Source: Gottfriedia sp002574545 (lineage in GTDB: Bacteria > Bacillota > Bacilli > Bacillales > Bacillaceae_G). Taken from it: a DNA stretch of 64,000 nucleotides. This document shows positions 34,654-43,509 of this stretch, piece by piece (positions within the stretch are counted from its first letter, which is position 1; each line of letters opens with the position of its first letter). Location: NCBI GenBank assembly GCA_052180195.1, contig CP197469.1; one strand, written 5' to 3'. Below the pieces are notes generated by a model that made no database searches, was not told the origin of the DNA, and was given only the letters and a program-made list of their open reading frames with translations. The translations under genes were made by a program, and so were the position numbers.

Positions 34654-35580
34654 TTAATCGTTTCTGGTGATTTCGTATTCATCGAAATCATTCGCTATAA
34701 ATGTATGAGCAAATATTTGACGTGCTTCATCTAATAATTTCTTTGAAGCGTCTCCTTGATATCTTGCACTTATATGAGTTAAATAGAGGGTTTTAATTCC
34801 CTCGCATTTAGCAACATTTGCAATTTGAGTACTTGTCGTATGGAAATAATCATATGCAAGAGTAGTTTCATCATGTGCAAAGGTTGATTCATGAACTAAT
34901 ACATCCATACCACTTGCAAGCAATTTACTTTTATCTGTTATACGAGTATCCCCTGCTATTGCAATGCGTCGTCCTTTTTTTGAAGGTCCAATAAAATCGT
35001 TACCATTTAACACTCTTCCATCTTCTAAGGTTACTGTTTTCCCCTCTTTTAAGAATTTATAAACTGGTCCGGGTTTTACACCAATCTTCTTTAATTCCTC
35101 TACATTCAATTCTCCAGGTAAATCCTTTTCAATAATTTGATAACCAAATGATTGAATTCCATGTTCAAGTTCTACTGCTTGAACAATAAATTGGTCATCT
35201 TCAAAAATGATCCCTTCAGACGTTTCAACATATTGAATTGGATATTTCAAATAAGTACCACTAATTTTAAAACTAGTCTCTACAAAATCCTTTAATCCTT
35301 TAGGTCCATAAATTGTTAATAAATCTTCTCCGCCTAAAAAAGTTCTGCTACTTAATAATCCAGGCAATCCAAAGATATGATCGCCATGGCAATGTGTAAT
35401 AAAAATTTTTTCGATTCGTCGTGGCCTAATTGATGTATGTAATATTTGGTGCTGTGTTGCTTCACCACAATCGAAAAGCCAAGTCGCACCTCTTTCCTCT
35501 AAAAGCTGTAACGCAATACTTGTTACATTCCTACCCTTTGATGGCATTCCTGCTCCCGTTCCTAAAAATACAAGCTTCAC
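34654..35580 (-). CDS. rnz: Ribonuclease Z
   Basis: A 308-residue tRNA 3'-endonuclease (B. subtilis Rnz is 307). It starts MKLVFLGTGAGMPSKGRNVTS. The metal motif THCHGDHIFGLPGLL is at about 62-76. The exosite/flexible arm region lies near 150-180, AGDTR near 210, HEST near 230 and a final HISARY near 268. It cleaves tRNA precursors without encoded CCA just after the discriminator base. In B. subtilis rnz (yqjK) lies in the same yqj locus as proI, yqjP and yqjQ, so its place here is conserved. Confidence 0.95.
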   Translation of the reverse strand: MKLVFLGTGAGMPSKGRNVTSIALQLLEERGATWLFDCGEATQHQILHTSIRPRRIEKIFITHCHGDHIFGLPGLLSSRTFLGGEDLLTIYGPKGLKDFVETSFKISGTYLKYPIQYVETSEGIIFEDDQFIVQAVELEHGIQSFGYQIIEKDLPGELNVEELKKIGVKPGPVYKFLKEGKTVTLEDGRVLNGNDFIGPSKKGRRIAIAGDTRITDKSKLLASGMDVLVHESTFAHDETTLAYDYFHTTSTQIANVAKCEGIKTLYLTHISARYQGDASKKLLDEARQIFAHTFIANDFDEYEITRND

Positions 35581-35727
35581 CTTAATGCCTCCATCTTAAT
35601 CATTTCTAATTGTTACAGTACCACTTGTATCGTAAATTGCCAACACTTTGAAGAATGATTTATGAATTGATTGGGAAATTTACACAATAGAGTTTAGTTT
35701 TTTAAATATATTATATGGAGGAAAACA

Positions 35728-36843
35728 ATGCGAAGACGTTTTTTCCAAATCGCCACGATTTCATTAATTGCCAGCCTTACATTGACCAGCTGTACTAGTC
35801 AAAATAATAATATAAGTGCGTCAGAGAAAGAAAAAGAAAAAGATTTTAAAATTGGAATTGTTATGGGGAAAACTGAAATAAATGATAAAGGATTTAACCA
35901 AGCAGTTTGGGATGGAATAAAAAAAACTGGCAAGAAACATGATTGGCAGGAAAATAAAAATTATGTAAAGACGGATATCAAAACAGACAAAGCAGCAAAA
36001 AAAGAATTATTGAAGTATGCAAAGAAAAATTATGATTTAACATTTGGAGTCGGTTATTCATTTCAAAAAGCTATCTCTGAAGTTGCAAGTAAAGCAAAAA
36101 AATCCGACTTTGTCATAATTGACGGGATTGTTGAAAAACCAAATGTTGTAAGTGTTATTTATCGTGAAGAACAATCAGCATTCCTCGCTGGTGTTGCAGC
36201 AGCAATGAACACAAAAACTCATAAAATTGGATTTATAGGTGGTACAAAAGATAAATTTTTAAAAAAATTTGAATATGGATTTAAAGCAGGTGTTATGTCC
36301 GTCGATCCAAAAATAAAAGTATTGACCAAATTTGCAGATTCATTTAATAAACCTGCTGATGGAAGTAAGTTAGCAAAAGCCTTATACAATGAAAAGGGTG
36401 TTGATATCATTTTCCAAGTAGCAGGAAAAACAGGATTAGGTGTATTTACTGAAGCCAAAAAATTAAAGAAAAATGGTAAAAAGGTTTGGGTAATTGGTGT
36501 TGACCGGGATCAATATAAACAAGGATTACCGGAAAATGTCACTTTAACATCAGCAATTAAACGAATTGATAAAGGTGTAGATGAAGTTATCACAAAAAAA
36601 TTAAAAGGGAACTTCCAAGGTGGGCGCATTTTGAGATGGGGCATAAAAGAAAATGGCGTTGATCTTGCAAAAACCTCTAAGAATTTAAATAAAGACACAA
36701 AAGAACAAATTGATTTATATAAAGCAAATATAAGAACTGGACATATCGAAGTACCAGAAACAAAAGAAGATTTTGATAACTTCTCTCCTACAAAACCTGT
36801 AAAGGGAGAAATTAAAAAGAAAAAAGTAAAAATTGGTAAATAA
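35728..36843 (+). CDS. BMP-family substrate-binding lipoprotein
   Basis: A 371-residue lipoprotein with a signal peptide and lipobox LTSC (Cys22). A BMP/PnrA-type periplasmic-binding fold follows: IGIVMGKTEINDKGFNQAVWDGI near 42, DLTFGVGYSF near 104, KIGFIGGTKDKF near 164 and VWVIGVDRDQYKQ near 255. Relatives bind nucleosides for ABC import; B. subtilis Med is a regulatory member. No ATPase or permease genes are adjacent, so it may share a transporter encoded elsewhere or act as a sensor. The C-terminus is an unusual Lys-rich tail. Confidence 0.88.
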   Translation: MRRRFFQIATISLIASLTLTSCTSQNNNISASEKEKEKDFKIGIVMGKTEINDKGFNQAVWDGIKKTGKKHDWQENKNYVKTDIKTDKAAKKELLKYAKKNYDLTFGVGYSFQKAISEVASKAKKSDFVIIDGIVEKPNVVSVIYREEQSAFLAGVAAAMNTKTHKIGFIGGTKDKFLKKFEYGFKAGVMSVDPKIKVLTKFADSFNKPADGSKLAKALYNEKGVDIIFQVAGKTGLGVFTEAKKLKKNGKKVWVIGVDRDQYKQGLPENVTLTSAIKRIDKGVDEVITKKLKGNFQGGRILRWGIKENGVDLAKTSKNLNKDTKEQIDLYKANIRTGHIEVPETKEDFDNFSPTKPVKGEIKKKKVKIGK

Positions 36844-36919
36844 AAAAAAAAATCTTGTCCAATAATATGAATATTCTGCATATAGTATAGTACCAACAAA
36901 AAAAGTTAGGTGTGATACT

Positions 36920-37303
36920 ATGTCAATTCGAGATTTCATATTACTCTTCTATTGTTTTATCATTTTTTTATCTGTACCAATCGGGTATAAGTATGCTTCA
37001 AAGAAAACAAAAGAAACTGGACAATTTTTACCGTATTTAGTAGTATCGCTTGCCCTTGTTTTAGCGGACGGAATCCTTTCTATTTTAGTTTGGTCACTAT
37101 TTACATCAAAAATGGATACATTCATGTATATAGGTGGATTACTTACTGGCATGATTTTCACATCAATCTGTGGTCTTTTACTACTAGCCGTTTTACTATT
37201 AAGAAGAAAATATTTTTTAAACTCATTTGCTGATTTTAACACAGCAAGAATCGGAACGAATCCACCTCCTAATGATCAATCTAACAATGATTTTAAGAAA
37301 TAG
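36920..37303 (+). CDS. Small membrane protein of unknown function
   Basis: A 127-residue protein with three predicted helices (about 6-25, 38-62, 70-95) and a hydrophilic, Asn/Pro-rich C-terminal tail (NPPPNDQSNND). AAGTTAGGTGTG lies upstream of the ATG. No family is recognised. It follows the BMP lipoprotein by 76 bp on the same strand without a clear terminator between, so co-transcription is possible. Confidence 0.65.
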   Translation: MSIRDFILLFYCFIIFLSVPIGYKYASKKTKETGQFLPYLVVSLALVLADGILSILVWSLFTSKMDTFMYIGGLLTGMIFTSICGLLLLAVLLLRRKYFLNSFADFNTARIGTNPPPNDQSNNDFKK

Positions 37304-37330
37304 GGCCCTATGCTCTATTTCTTTTTTTAC
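37299..37330 (+). terminator. Terminator-like hairpin
   Basis: AAATAG pairs with CTATTT around GGCCC-rich loop sequence, followed by CTTTTTTT. The stem is short. Confidence 0.5.
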
Positions 37331-37436
37331 TTGTCAATTAGTTATTTTAATAATTTTCATCAATTCGAAGCTAATAAATTGAGATTTAGTTCTAATTTTG
37401 TTTATACTTTCTTTAATTGATCTAGGAGGTTTCATA

Positions 37437-38048
37437 ATGAAAGTTACAATTTATTCGGACTATGTATGTCCGTTTTGCTATTTAGGAAAAAAACCACTCG
37501 AGGATGCTCTTAAGGAAGTTAACGGTGTAGAGCTTGAATGGAAACCATTCCAATTAAGACCTGAGGGAGCTGAACCATTAAGTCCAAATAGTTCTTATAT
37601 CCAACAAGGATGGAAATTTGGCGTTCAACCATTAGCGCAAAAACTTGGTGTTGAGATGATTTTACCAACGATGGATCCCCATCCTTCAACTAAAAAAGCT
37701 CATAGAGGCTTTTTATTCGCAGAGGAAAATGGAAAAGGCGCAGAATATGCTCAAGCTGTATTAGCAGACTTTTGGACAAAAGGCAAAGAAATTGGTGATG
37801 TAAACGTACTTGCAGATATCGCTGAAAAACTTGGCTTAGACCGTGCTAAATTCATCGAAGCTGTATCGAATACAAAGTATGATTCATCCATCCAAAACCC
37901 TAATTTTATTAATGCAGTACCAACTTTCATCATTGGTGATCAAGTTTTACAGGGTGTTCAAAGTAAAGAAGCATTTATTCAAGCTTTAAACAACCAAAAA
38001 CTAGTTGAACAGTCTTCATTAAGCTGCGATATTGATGGAAACTGTTAA
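37437..38048 (+). CDS. DsbA-family (FrnE-like) thiol oxidoreductase
   Basis: A 203-residue cytoplasmic thioredoxin-fold protein of the DsbA/FrnE branch. The active-site motif CPFC is near residues 12-15 (SDYVCPFCYLGKK). The helical insert occupies about 60-150, and the cis-Pro loop AVPTFIIGDQVLQG is near 163. A second Cys pair ends the protein (SLSCDIDGNC), a feature of FrnE-like proteins in oxidative-stress tolerance. ATG 37437 has TAGGAGGT 7 bases upstream; an in-frame start 39 bases earlier lacks one. Confidence 0.9.
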   Translation: MKVTIYSDYVCPFCYLGKKPLEDALKEVNGVELEWKPFQLRPEGAEPLSPNSSYIQQGWKFGVQPLAQKLGVEMILPTMDPHPSTKKAHRGFLFAEENGKGAEYAQAVLADFWTKGKEIGDVNVLADIAEKLGLDRAKFIEAVSNTKYDSSIQNPNFINAVPTFIIGDQVLQGVQSKEAFIQALNNQKLVEQSSLSCDIDGNC

Positions 38049-38068
38049 TAACCTTTAACCTTTAATCA

Positions 38069-38117
38069 AAAAGGATTCCCTTTTAGTTTTTTTAAATTAT
38101 GGGAAATCCTTTTTTGT
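38069..38117 (+). terminator. Rho-independent terminator
   Basis: AAAAGGATTCCC pairs with GGGAAATCCTTTT (one bulge) across an A/T loop, then TTTTT. Confidence 0.8.
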
Positions 38118-38313
38118 TTTCTAAAGGATTGTTACATTTCCCTGGATAAAACAACAGGACTTCAGATTCAACAAGCTTGATTTGGAAAACTTAACTAGCA
38201 CTTTACGTTCAAATCGATAAATCTTCAAAATGGATTATCAAAAACCAAGCAAATGGATTAAGATAACCCATTTTAGATAAGATGAAATTCTTAATAAAGA
38301 ACAAAATAACAAA

Positions 38314-38478
38314 TCATTTCTCTACTACTTTAACTAAACTCCAATCGATCACAAACGGGTTACCAGTTAAATTTTTTCTTACTTCAGATACAATACTCGT
38401 TTGCTTTTTTACAACTTCTGATTGAATAAATTTTCCTCCGTCCCCACTACCATCATAATACAACGGCTTCTTCTCCAT
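38314..38478 (-). CDS. Small conserved-looking protein of unknown function
   Basis: A 54-residue frame from ATG 38478. An excellent ribosome binding site AATGGAGGTGACATA lies right before it. The product starts MEKKPLYYDGSGDGGKF, has a short basic middle (VRKNLTGNPF) and ends in VVEK. There is no signal peptide, membrane helix or known motif. The strong translation signal makes it probably real. Its role is unknown. Confidence 0.62.
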   Translation of the reverse strand: MEKKPLYYDGSGDGGKFIQSEVVKKQTSIVSEVRKNLTGNPFVIDWSLVKVVEK

Positions 38479-38704
38479 TATGTCACCTCCATTAATTATC
38501 ATTGAATCATATTCTCTTTTTGTGTCGAAAATCCCTTTTTAAAATTGGTAATTCACAAAACTTTTTACTCAAAAACTAATTTCATATGAGCAATTTGTAA
38601 CTCATCAACTATCTTACGCTAAGAACAGGATACCTATTTCTTTAATTATTTAATTTTTCTTACTATAATTACCATATAAATCTATTTCGAAAGGTGTTTT
38701 TCTC

Positions 38705-39646
38705 ATGATAAAAGTTGGTATTATTGGTCTTGGCGCGATTGCCCAAAGATTAATTCCTTTATTTTCAAACCACCAAGAAACAAAAATAGTCGCAATATGT
38801 GACACATTAGAAAAAAGAGTTCAAGAAACAAGTAGCCAATTAGAATCCGTTTTAACATTTACAAATCATCTTGAAATGCTTGAAAATGCTGAACTTGACC
38901 TCGTTTATGTTACAGTACCTCCAAAATATCACTATTCGGTCGTAACGGATGTAATCGCAAAAGGAATGAATGTACTTTGTGAAAAACCTTTAGCAAATTC
39001 TACGGATGAAGCGCTAAGACTTTATACTCAAGCTAAAGAAAAAGGTATTTTTCATGCTATGAACTTTCCATTAAATTACAATGTTGGTAGTAAATCTTTT
39101 GCTAGCCTTATTCAATCAGGATATGTTGGTGACTTAAGAAGAATCGAGTTAAAGATGCGGTTTCCAAATTGGCCAAGGTTATGGCAACAAAATGAATGGG
39201 TTGCTACAAAAGAACAAGGAGGTTATGTACTAGAGGTTGGTGTTCATTATATTCAACAAATTCAAAAGATCTTTGGTAATATGAAAGTCAAAACGAAACA
39301 AATTCAATATCCCGCTGACCCTATTTCATCTGAAAATGGAATTATCGCCCTTTTAGAATTAGAAGATGGCACTCCTGTATTAATAGATGGGTTAAGCCAA
39401 ATTGCAGGTGATGAAGAAATTAAATTTACAGCATATGGTTCTAAAGGAACTCTTTCATTAGTAAACTGGGCTAATTTAGAAGGCGGAAAGATCGGCGAGC
39501 CAATTAGGCAAATAGAAGCAGATCAATCTCTAGGAGATTCTTTAATTGATCATTTAGTAAAAGGTCTAAAAGGTGAAGAAGCAACAATTATAGATTTCTC
39601 TCATGGCTATAACGCACAAGTAGTATTAGAAGCTTTAAGAGGTTAA
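38705..39646 (+). CDS. Gfo/Idh/MocA-family oxidoreductase
   Basis: A 313-residue NAD(P)-dependent dehydrogenase. The N-terminal Rossmann fold has VGIIGLGAIAQRLIPLF (residues 3-19), VTVPPKYH near 75 and the CEKPLANS motif near 97-104, with the Lys of EKP. The C-terminal alpha/beta domain contains EVGVHYIQQ (near 180, the catalytic His region). The family acts on sugars, inositols and their derivatives. It stands alone, so substrate cannot be inferred from context. Confidence 0.9.
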   Translation: MIKVGIIGLGAIAQRLIPLFSNHQETKIVAICDTLEKRVQETSSQLESVLTFTNHLEMLENAELDLVYVTVPPKYHYSVVTDVIAKGMNVLCEKPLANSTDEALRLYTQAKEKGIFHAMNFPLNYNVGSKSFASLIQSGYVGDLRRIELKMRFPNWPRLWQQNEWVATKEQGGYVLEVGVHYIQQIQKIFGNMKVKTKQIQYPADPISSENGIIALLELEDGTPVLIDGLSQIAGDEEIKFTAYGSKGTLSLVNWANLEGGKIGEPIRQIEADQSLGDSLIDHLVKGLKGEEATIIDFSHGYNAQVVLEALRG

Positions 39647-39662
39647 ATTTATACATAAAGGA

Positions 39663-39696
39663 AAAAGGTGCTCTCTTAATAAAGAAGCACCTTTCA
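39663..39696 (-). terminator. Rho-independent terminator
   Basis: AAAGGTGCT and AGCACCTTT pair around a 14-base loop; TTTTTCC follows on the minus strand. It serves the AraC gene and possibly the convergent oxidoreductase gene. Confidence 0.75.
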
Positions 39697-39718
39697 TAAC
39701 ATTTTTAAAAGATTGGTT

Positions 39719-40582
39719 TTATTTTACCGGAATCCAAATTTCAGTATAATAATCTTCACTAAATGGATTTCCTTCTGGATAAAGTTCAAACTCTGGAATT
39801 CCTGCGTGAGAATAACCACTTGAAGGAAACCATTCCGAAAAAATCTTCTTCCATGCCGATTGCATTGCATGTGGCATTGCTCCGTGAACACCAAATACAG
39901 CCCATTTTGATGCAGGAATTTCATGATGATAAAAACCTTCTGGTGCAACTCCTTCGTATTCAGTTGCAACCCAATATTCTAGCAGATTTTTTGATTTTTG
40001 TTCCTCGCTCATCATACAAACACCTAAAACACCTTTAATGTTACCATTATTAATTTCGTACAAACGGTCACTCGTACCATTCTTATTAACCTCTTCCCAC
40101 ATTTTAGGAATCAATTGCTGTTGTTGATCATTTAAATAAGAAAACTCTTTTTTCACCCCAACTACTTGAAAAGCATTTTTTTCAACAATATTAAATTGCA
40201 TTGGTTCTGCTCCCTTCAAACTCACCTGAATAACGAGGCGGTTATATGATTTTAGATTACCAATAAATTTTCTTGCTTCACTTGGTGTTACATCATGCTG
40301 TCTTCGAAACGCTTTTGAAAAAGCTTCAGGAGAGTCATAACGATACTTCAAGGCAATATCAATTATTTTAAGATCAGTAGTTGTTAATTCATTTGCCGCT
40401 AGCGTCAACCTTCGTCTTCTTATATATTCAGCGACATTAATATCAGTTAAAATTGAAAATATTCGCTGAAAATGAAAAACAGATGAGTTAGCTTGTTTGG
40501 AAATTTCTTCAATCGTTAACTCATTTAATAAATTATCCTCTATATAATCAATTGCCTTTTGTAAAGATTCAACCCAGGTCAT
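39719..40582 (-). CDS. AraC-family regulator with GyrI-like effector domain
   Basis: A 287-residue regulator. The N-terminal AraC DNA-binding domain covers 8-105, with two helix-turn-helix units (LTIEEISKQANSSVFHFQRIF and IIDIALKYRYDSPEAFSKAFRRQHDVTPSEARK). The C-terminal GyrI-like/SOUL-fold effector domain covers about 120-287 and ends FSEDYYTEIWIPVK. The layout matches Rob/BltR-like drug-sensing regulators that bind amphipathic compounds. The adjacent EamA exporter gene on the same strand, upstream, is a possible target. Confidence 0.9.
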   Translation of the reverse strand: MTWVESLQKAIDYIEDNLLNELTIEEISKQANSSVFHFQRIFSILTDINVAEYIRRRRLTLAANELTTTDLKIIDIALKYRYDSPEAFSKAFRRQHDVTPSEARKFIGNLKSYNRLVIQVSLKGAEPMQFNIVEKNAFQVVGVKKEFSYLNDQQQQLIPKMWEEVNKNGTSDRLYEINNGNIKGVLGVCMMSEEQKSKNLLEYWVATEYEGVAPEGFYHHEIPASKWAVFGVHGAMPHAMQSAWKKIFSEWFPSSGYSHAGIPEFELYPEGNPFSEDYYTEIWIPVK

Positions 40583-40660
40583 GTAACTCCTCCCTTAATG
40601 ACATCCTAACAAAGTAGGATTATTCAGTCCTGTCTTTTTATGCTCTTTAGTGACAGATTA

Positions 40661-41584
40661 TTAATTAGTCTCTTTTCGATCAGCCATTGATAAAATAACA
40701 ATTGTACTAATAATACAAAAGCTTCCGATCCAATCTATCATTTCAAAATTTACTTTTAACCAAATTACAGATAGTACAGCTGCAGATAATGGCTCCACAC
40801 TAGCAAGTAAACTAGATTCAGAGGCATTAATATACTTTAAACTCTCTAAATAGCAGTAAAAAGCAATCAACGTTCCAAAAATAACAATAAAGATTACTGC
40901 GAAATATGCACTCATCGACCAATGACCTTGGAAATTAAAAGGTGAATGAATGAAGCTAAAACACATTCCACCTAATAACATTCCCCAACCGACTACAATT
41001 GTTGACCCAAATTTTTTCAAAAGATTTTGAGGCTGTATTGAATAAAATGCTAAAGCAAAAGCTGAGGCTAGCCCCCAAAACAATGCCCATCTTGTAATGG
41101 TCAATCCTTTAATCGTTCCATGTGTTACCAACAAAAATGTCCCCGCAAGCGCTAAAATGACAGCCAGTACTTCTTTACTAGTAGGCATTTTCTTGAAACG
41201 GATTGCTAAGTAGCATGTAATAATGACAGGTGCCAAATATTGTAAAATTGTAGCTGTAGCGGCATTTGAAGCTTTTATTGCGGCGAAGTATGTATATTGA
41301 ACTGCTAACATCCCTAAAATACTAAAAAACAATAAACTTAATATATCCTTCTTATCCTTCCAAATATCTATTATATTCCTCTTTTCTTTCATTCTAGCAA
41401 AAATTAGAAGAATAATTCCTGAAAACAATAATCGAATAACGACTAACCATTCAGGACTAAAATGATTTCTTTGAAACACAAATTGTGCAACAGTCCCAGA
41501 TATTCCCCATAATATTGCTGCAGTTAATACGAGAATAATACCTTTCGTTCTAGAATTTGTTAAAGCGATCTTTTCTGCACCCAT
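40661..41584 (-). CDS. EamA-family (DMT) transporter
   Basis: A 307-residue membrane protein with ten helices and two EamA repeats (ILVLTAAILWGISGTVAQFVF in the first, GLTITRWALFWGLASAFALAFYS in the second). I chose ATG 41584 because GGAGGGAG lies 5 bases upstream; an earlier GTG overlaps that site. Members export amino acids, metabolites or nucleosides. It lies just upstream of the AraC regulator on the same strand, 78 bp apart. The substrate is not predictable. Confidence 0.88.
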   Translation of the reverse strand: MGAEKIALTNSRTKGIILVLTAAILWGISGTVAQFVFQRNHFSPEWLVVIRLLFSGIILLIFARMKEKRNIIDIWKDKKDILSLLFFSILGMLAVQYTYFAAIKASNAATATILQYLAPVIITCYLAIRFKKMPTSKEVLAVILALAGTFLLVTHGTIKGLTITRWALFWGLASAFALAFYSIQPQNLLKKFGSTIVVGWGMLLGGMCFSFIHSPFNFQGHWSMSAYFAVIFIVIFGTLIAFYCYLESLKYINASESSLLASVEPLSAAVLSVIWLKVNFEMIDWIGSFCIISTIVILSMADRKETN

Positions 41585-41773
41585 TTTTACTCCCTCCACA
41601 AAAACAACAAACCAATTTAAGTTAATAGAAGAATCGTACCTAAATAATCAGAATATATCAATCAAAAATCTTTGCCTATAATTAGATTAATTGTGAAATT
41701 GTGTTTAGAAAATGGTTAATTGGAAAAATTGAACATATATGATGTTGTATTAATTGATTTAGGAGACAGATCT

Positions 41774-42694
41774 ATGAATGAATTATATGAATGTATCATA
41801 ATAGGGGGAGGATTCGCAGGTTTACAAGCATCCATTCAGCTTGGTCGATACAATAGGAATGTACTTGTTATTGACTCAAATTATGGGCGTTCAACATTAT
41901 GTAAATCATATCGTAATATTTTAGGTTGGCCAAATAGTATAAGTGGAAAAGAGCTAAGACAATTAGGAAGAACTCATGCAAAAAAATATGGTGTATCATT
42001 TACCGAAGATAAAGTAATCCGTATACAAATCGTAAACAATCAATTCTTAATTGAGACGAAAACAGGAAAATCTTATTCTTCTAAAACAATCTTACTAGCA
42101 ACTGGACTAATTGATCAAATTCCACAAATTAAAAACCTAGTCGATTGTCTTGGATCGACAATTTTTGTCTGTCCAGACTGTGATGGATATGAAATTTTAA
42201 ATAAAAGTGTTTTAATACTTGGAACTGGTCATGTTGGTGCAAATCTTGCAATAACATTAGCTTATTGGTCAAAGCAAATAACTTATATAAATCACGACGG
42301 ACCTGAACTTGATTCCAAATTATATGTCCGACTACAAAAAATGGGTATAGCCTACCGAGAAGAAAAAGTTAAGGAAGTACTAAAAGAAGACGATTCCACT
42401 TTTAAAGGAATTTGTTTACAAAGTGGTGAAATAGTTTATGGCGACCGAGCTTTTATTGGTTTTGATGGAAACGAAGTACAAAATAATCTCGCTATCCAAC
42501 TAGGCGTAAATCTTTTAAATAATAAATATGTTATTGTAGACCCACGTACAAAGGAGACGAACATCCCAAATGTCTGGGCAGCTGGTGATCTAGTAGCCCA
42601 TTCTCAACAAGTCACAATAGCCATGGGTGATGGTACCCAAGCTGCTGTTTGGATTCAAAAGAGATTATTAGAAATGAGTGAAAAAGATTCATAA
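41774..42694 (+). CDS. Thioredoxin-reductase-like FAD/NAD(P) oxidoreductase with CPDC motif
   Basis: A 306-residue flavoprotein of the TrxB type. The FAD motif is IIIGGGFAGLQASIQL (residues 8-23). The NAD(P) motif ILGTGHVGANLAITLAYWS is near 152, and WAAGDLV near 271 is the second FAD motif. Between them FVCPDCDGYE (near 134-143) gives a redox-active CxxC at the position of the TrxB CATC. ATG 41774 has TAGGAGA 9 bases upstream and is preferred over an in-frame ATG at 41720. It may reduce a thioredoxin-like or low-molecular-weight disulfide. It is not the main TrxB by context. Confidence 0.85.
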   Translation: MNELYECIIIGGGFAGLQASIQLGRYNRNVLVIDSNYGRSTLCKSYRNILGWPNSISGKELRQLGRTHAKKYGVSFTEDKVIRIQIVNNQFLIETKTGKSYSSKTILLATGLIDQIPQIKNLVDCLGSTIFVCPDCDGYEILNKSVLILGTGHVGANLAITLAYWSKQITYINHDGPELDSKLYVRLQKMGIAYREEKVKEVLKEDDSTFKGICLQSGEIVYGDRAFIGFDGNEVQNNLAIQLGVNLLNNKYVIVDPRTKETNIPNVWAAGDLVAHSQQVTIAMGDGTQAAVWIQKRLLEMSEKDS

Positions 42695-42799
42695 ACAACT
42701 TTCAAAGAATAGCAATTGAATCTTTTTAATCTTTACACAGCACAAGCAAAAAATTCCCAATTAACCTCAATCATTTTTTAGTTTGTATTGAAGTTAAAC

Positions 42800-42838
42800 A
42801 AAAAAAGTATTACATCATTTAATGACATAATACCTTTT
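42800..42838 (-). terminator. Rho-independent terminator
   Basis: AAAGGTATTATGTCAT pairs with ATGATGTAATACTTT around TAA; T-run on the minus strand. It ends the small membrane-protein gene. Confidence 0.85.
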
Positions 42839-42858
42839 GGCTTTGCTTAAAATTGATT

Positions 42859-43236
42859 TTAGAAAAATACAGTAATTAAAGTATACATCGTGACGATTGC
42901 CAAAATAAACACTACAATTGGTATCAATATTCGAATAAAAGTTGATGGCATTCGATATCGTCTAAAAGTATCTTCTATACAAATAATACATAGTAAATAA
43001 ATTAATCCTGAGATGATTGCTCTAGCTAAATCAAAACTCCCAAGTGATTTAATGGCGTGATGAACATGATGAAATAGATAAAATTGTACAAGATTAAAAA
43101 TTAAAAATAATAAAAAATAATAAAATATACTTAATATATAAGTACTAAATTTTATTTTTTCACGCTCAGTATTTTGACGCTTTTTAAAAATGCGCTTTTT
43201 ATGTCGCTCTTTCCTCGGTATAAATTGTTCTTCCAT
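42859..43236 (-). CDS. Small membrane protein of unknown function
   Basis: A 125-residue protein with a strongly basic N-terminus (RKERHKKRIFKKRQ) and three predicted helices (about 32-55, 66-86, 98-122). An HHVHH cluster lies between the first two helices and may be chance or metal-related. No family is recognised. Single gene with its own terminator; start supported by AAGGATG about 7 bases upstream. Confidence 0.65.
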   Translation of the reverse strand: MEEQFIPRKERHKKRIFKKRQNTEREKIKFSTYILSIFYYFLLFLIFNLVQFYLFHHVHHAIKSLGSFDLARAIISGLIYLLCIICIEDTFRRYRMPSTFIRILIPIVVFILAIVTMYTLITVFF

Positions 43237-43465
43237 TTTTAGTACATCCTTAGTTTAAAAAATTGAATTATTTAAATCAAATTCTTACCTATATTGTACA
43301 TAAACATTCCATTATTTAAAAATTTATAATACTTCTATTTGAAATTAAGATCAATTAATTAATCATGAAAATTATTATACCAAATCTAGGTGAATATTTA
43401 CTATTTTTTTCCATAAAAATAAAAAAGTCTACTAAGTTCTAATCTAATTACATTTCATCACTAAC

Positions 43466-43500
43466 AAAAAAAGTGTACTTAGAACTAGTCTAAGTACACC
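43466..43500 (-). terminator. Rho-independent terminator of the MerR gene
   Basis: GTGTACTTAG and CTAAGTACAC pair perfectly around AACTAGT; TTTTTTT follows on the minus strand. Confidence 0.9.
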
Positions 43501-43509
43501 ATCTTTAGA

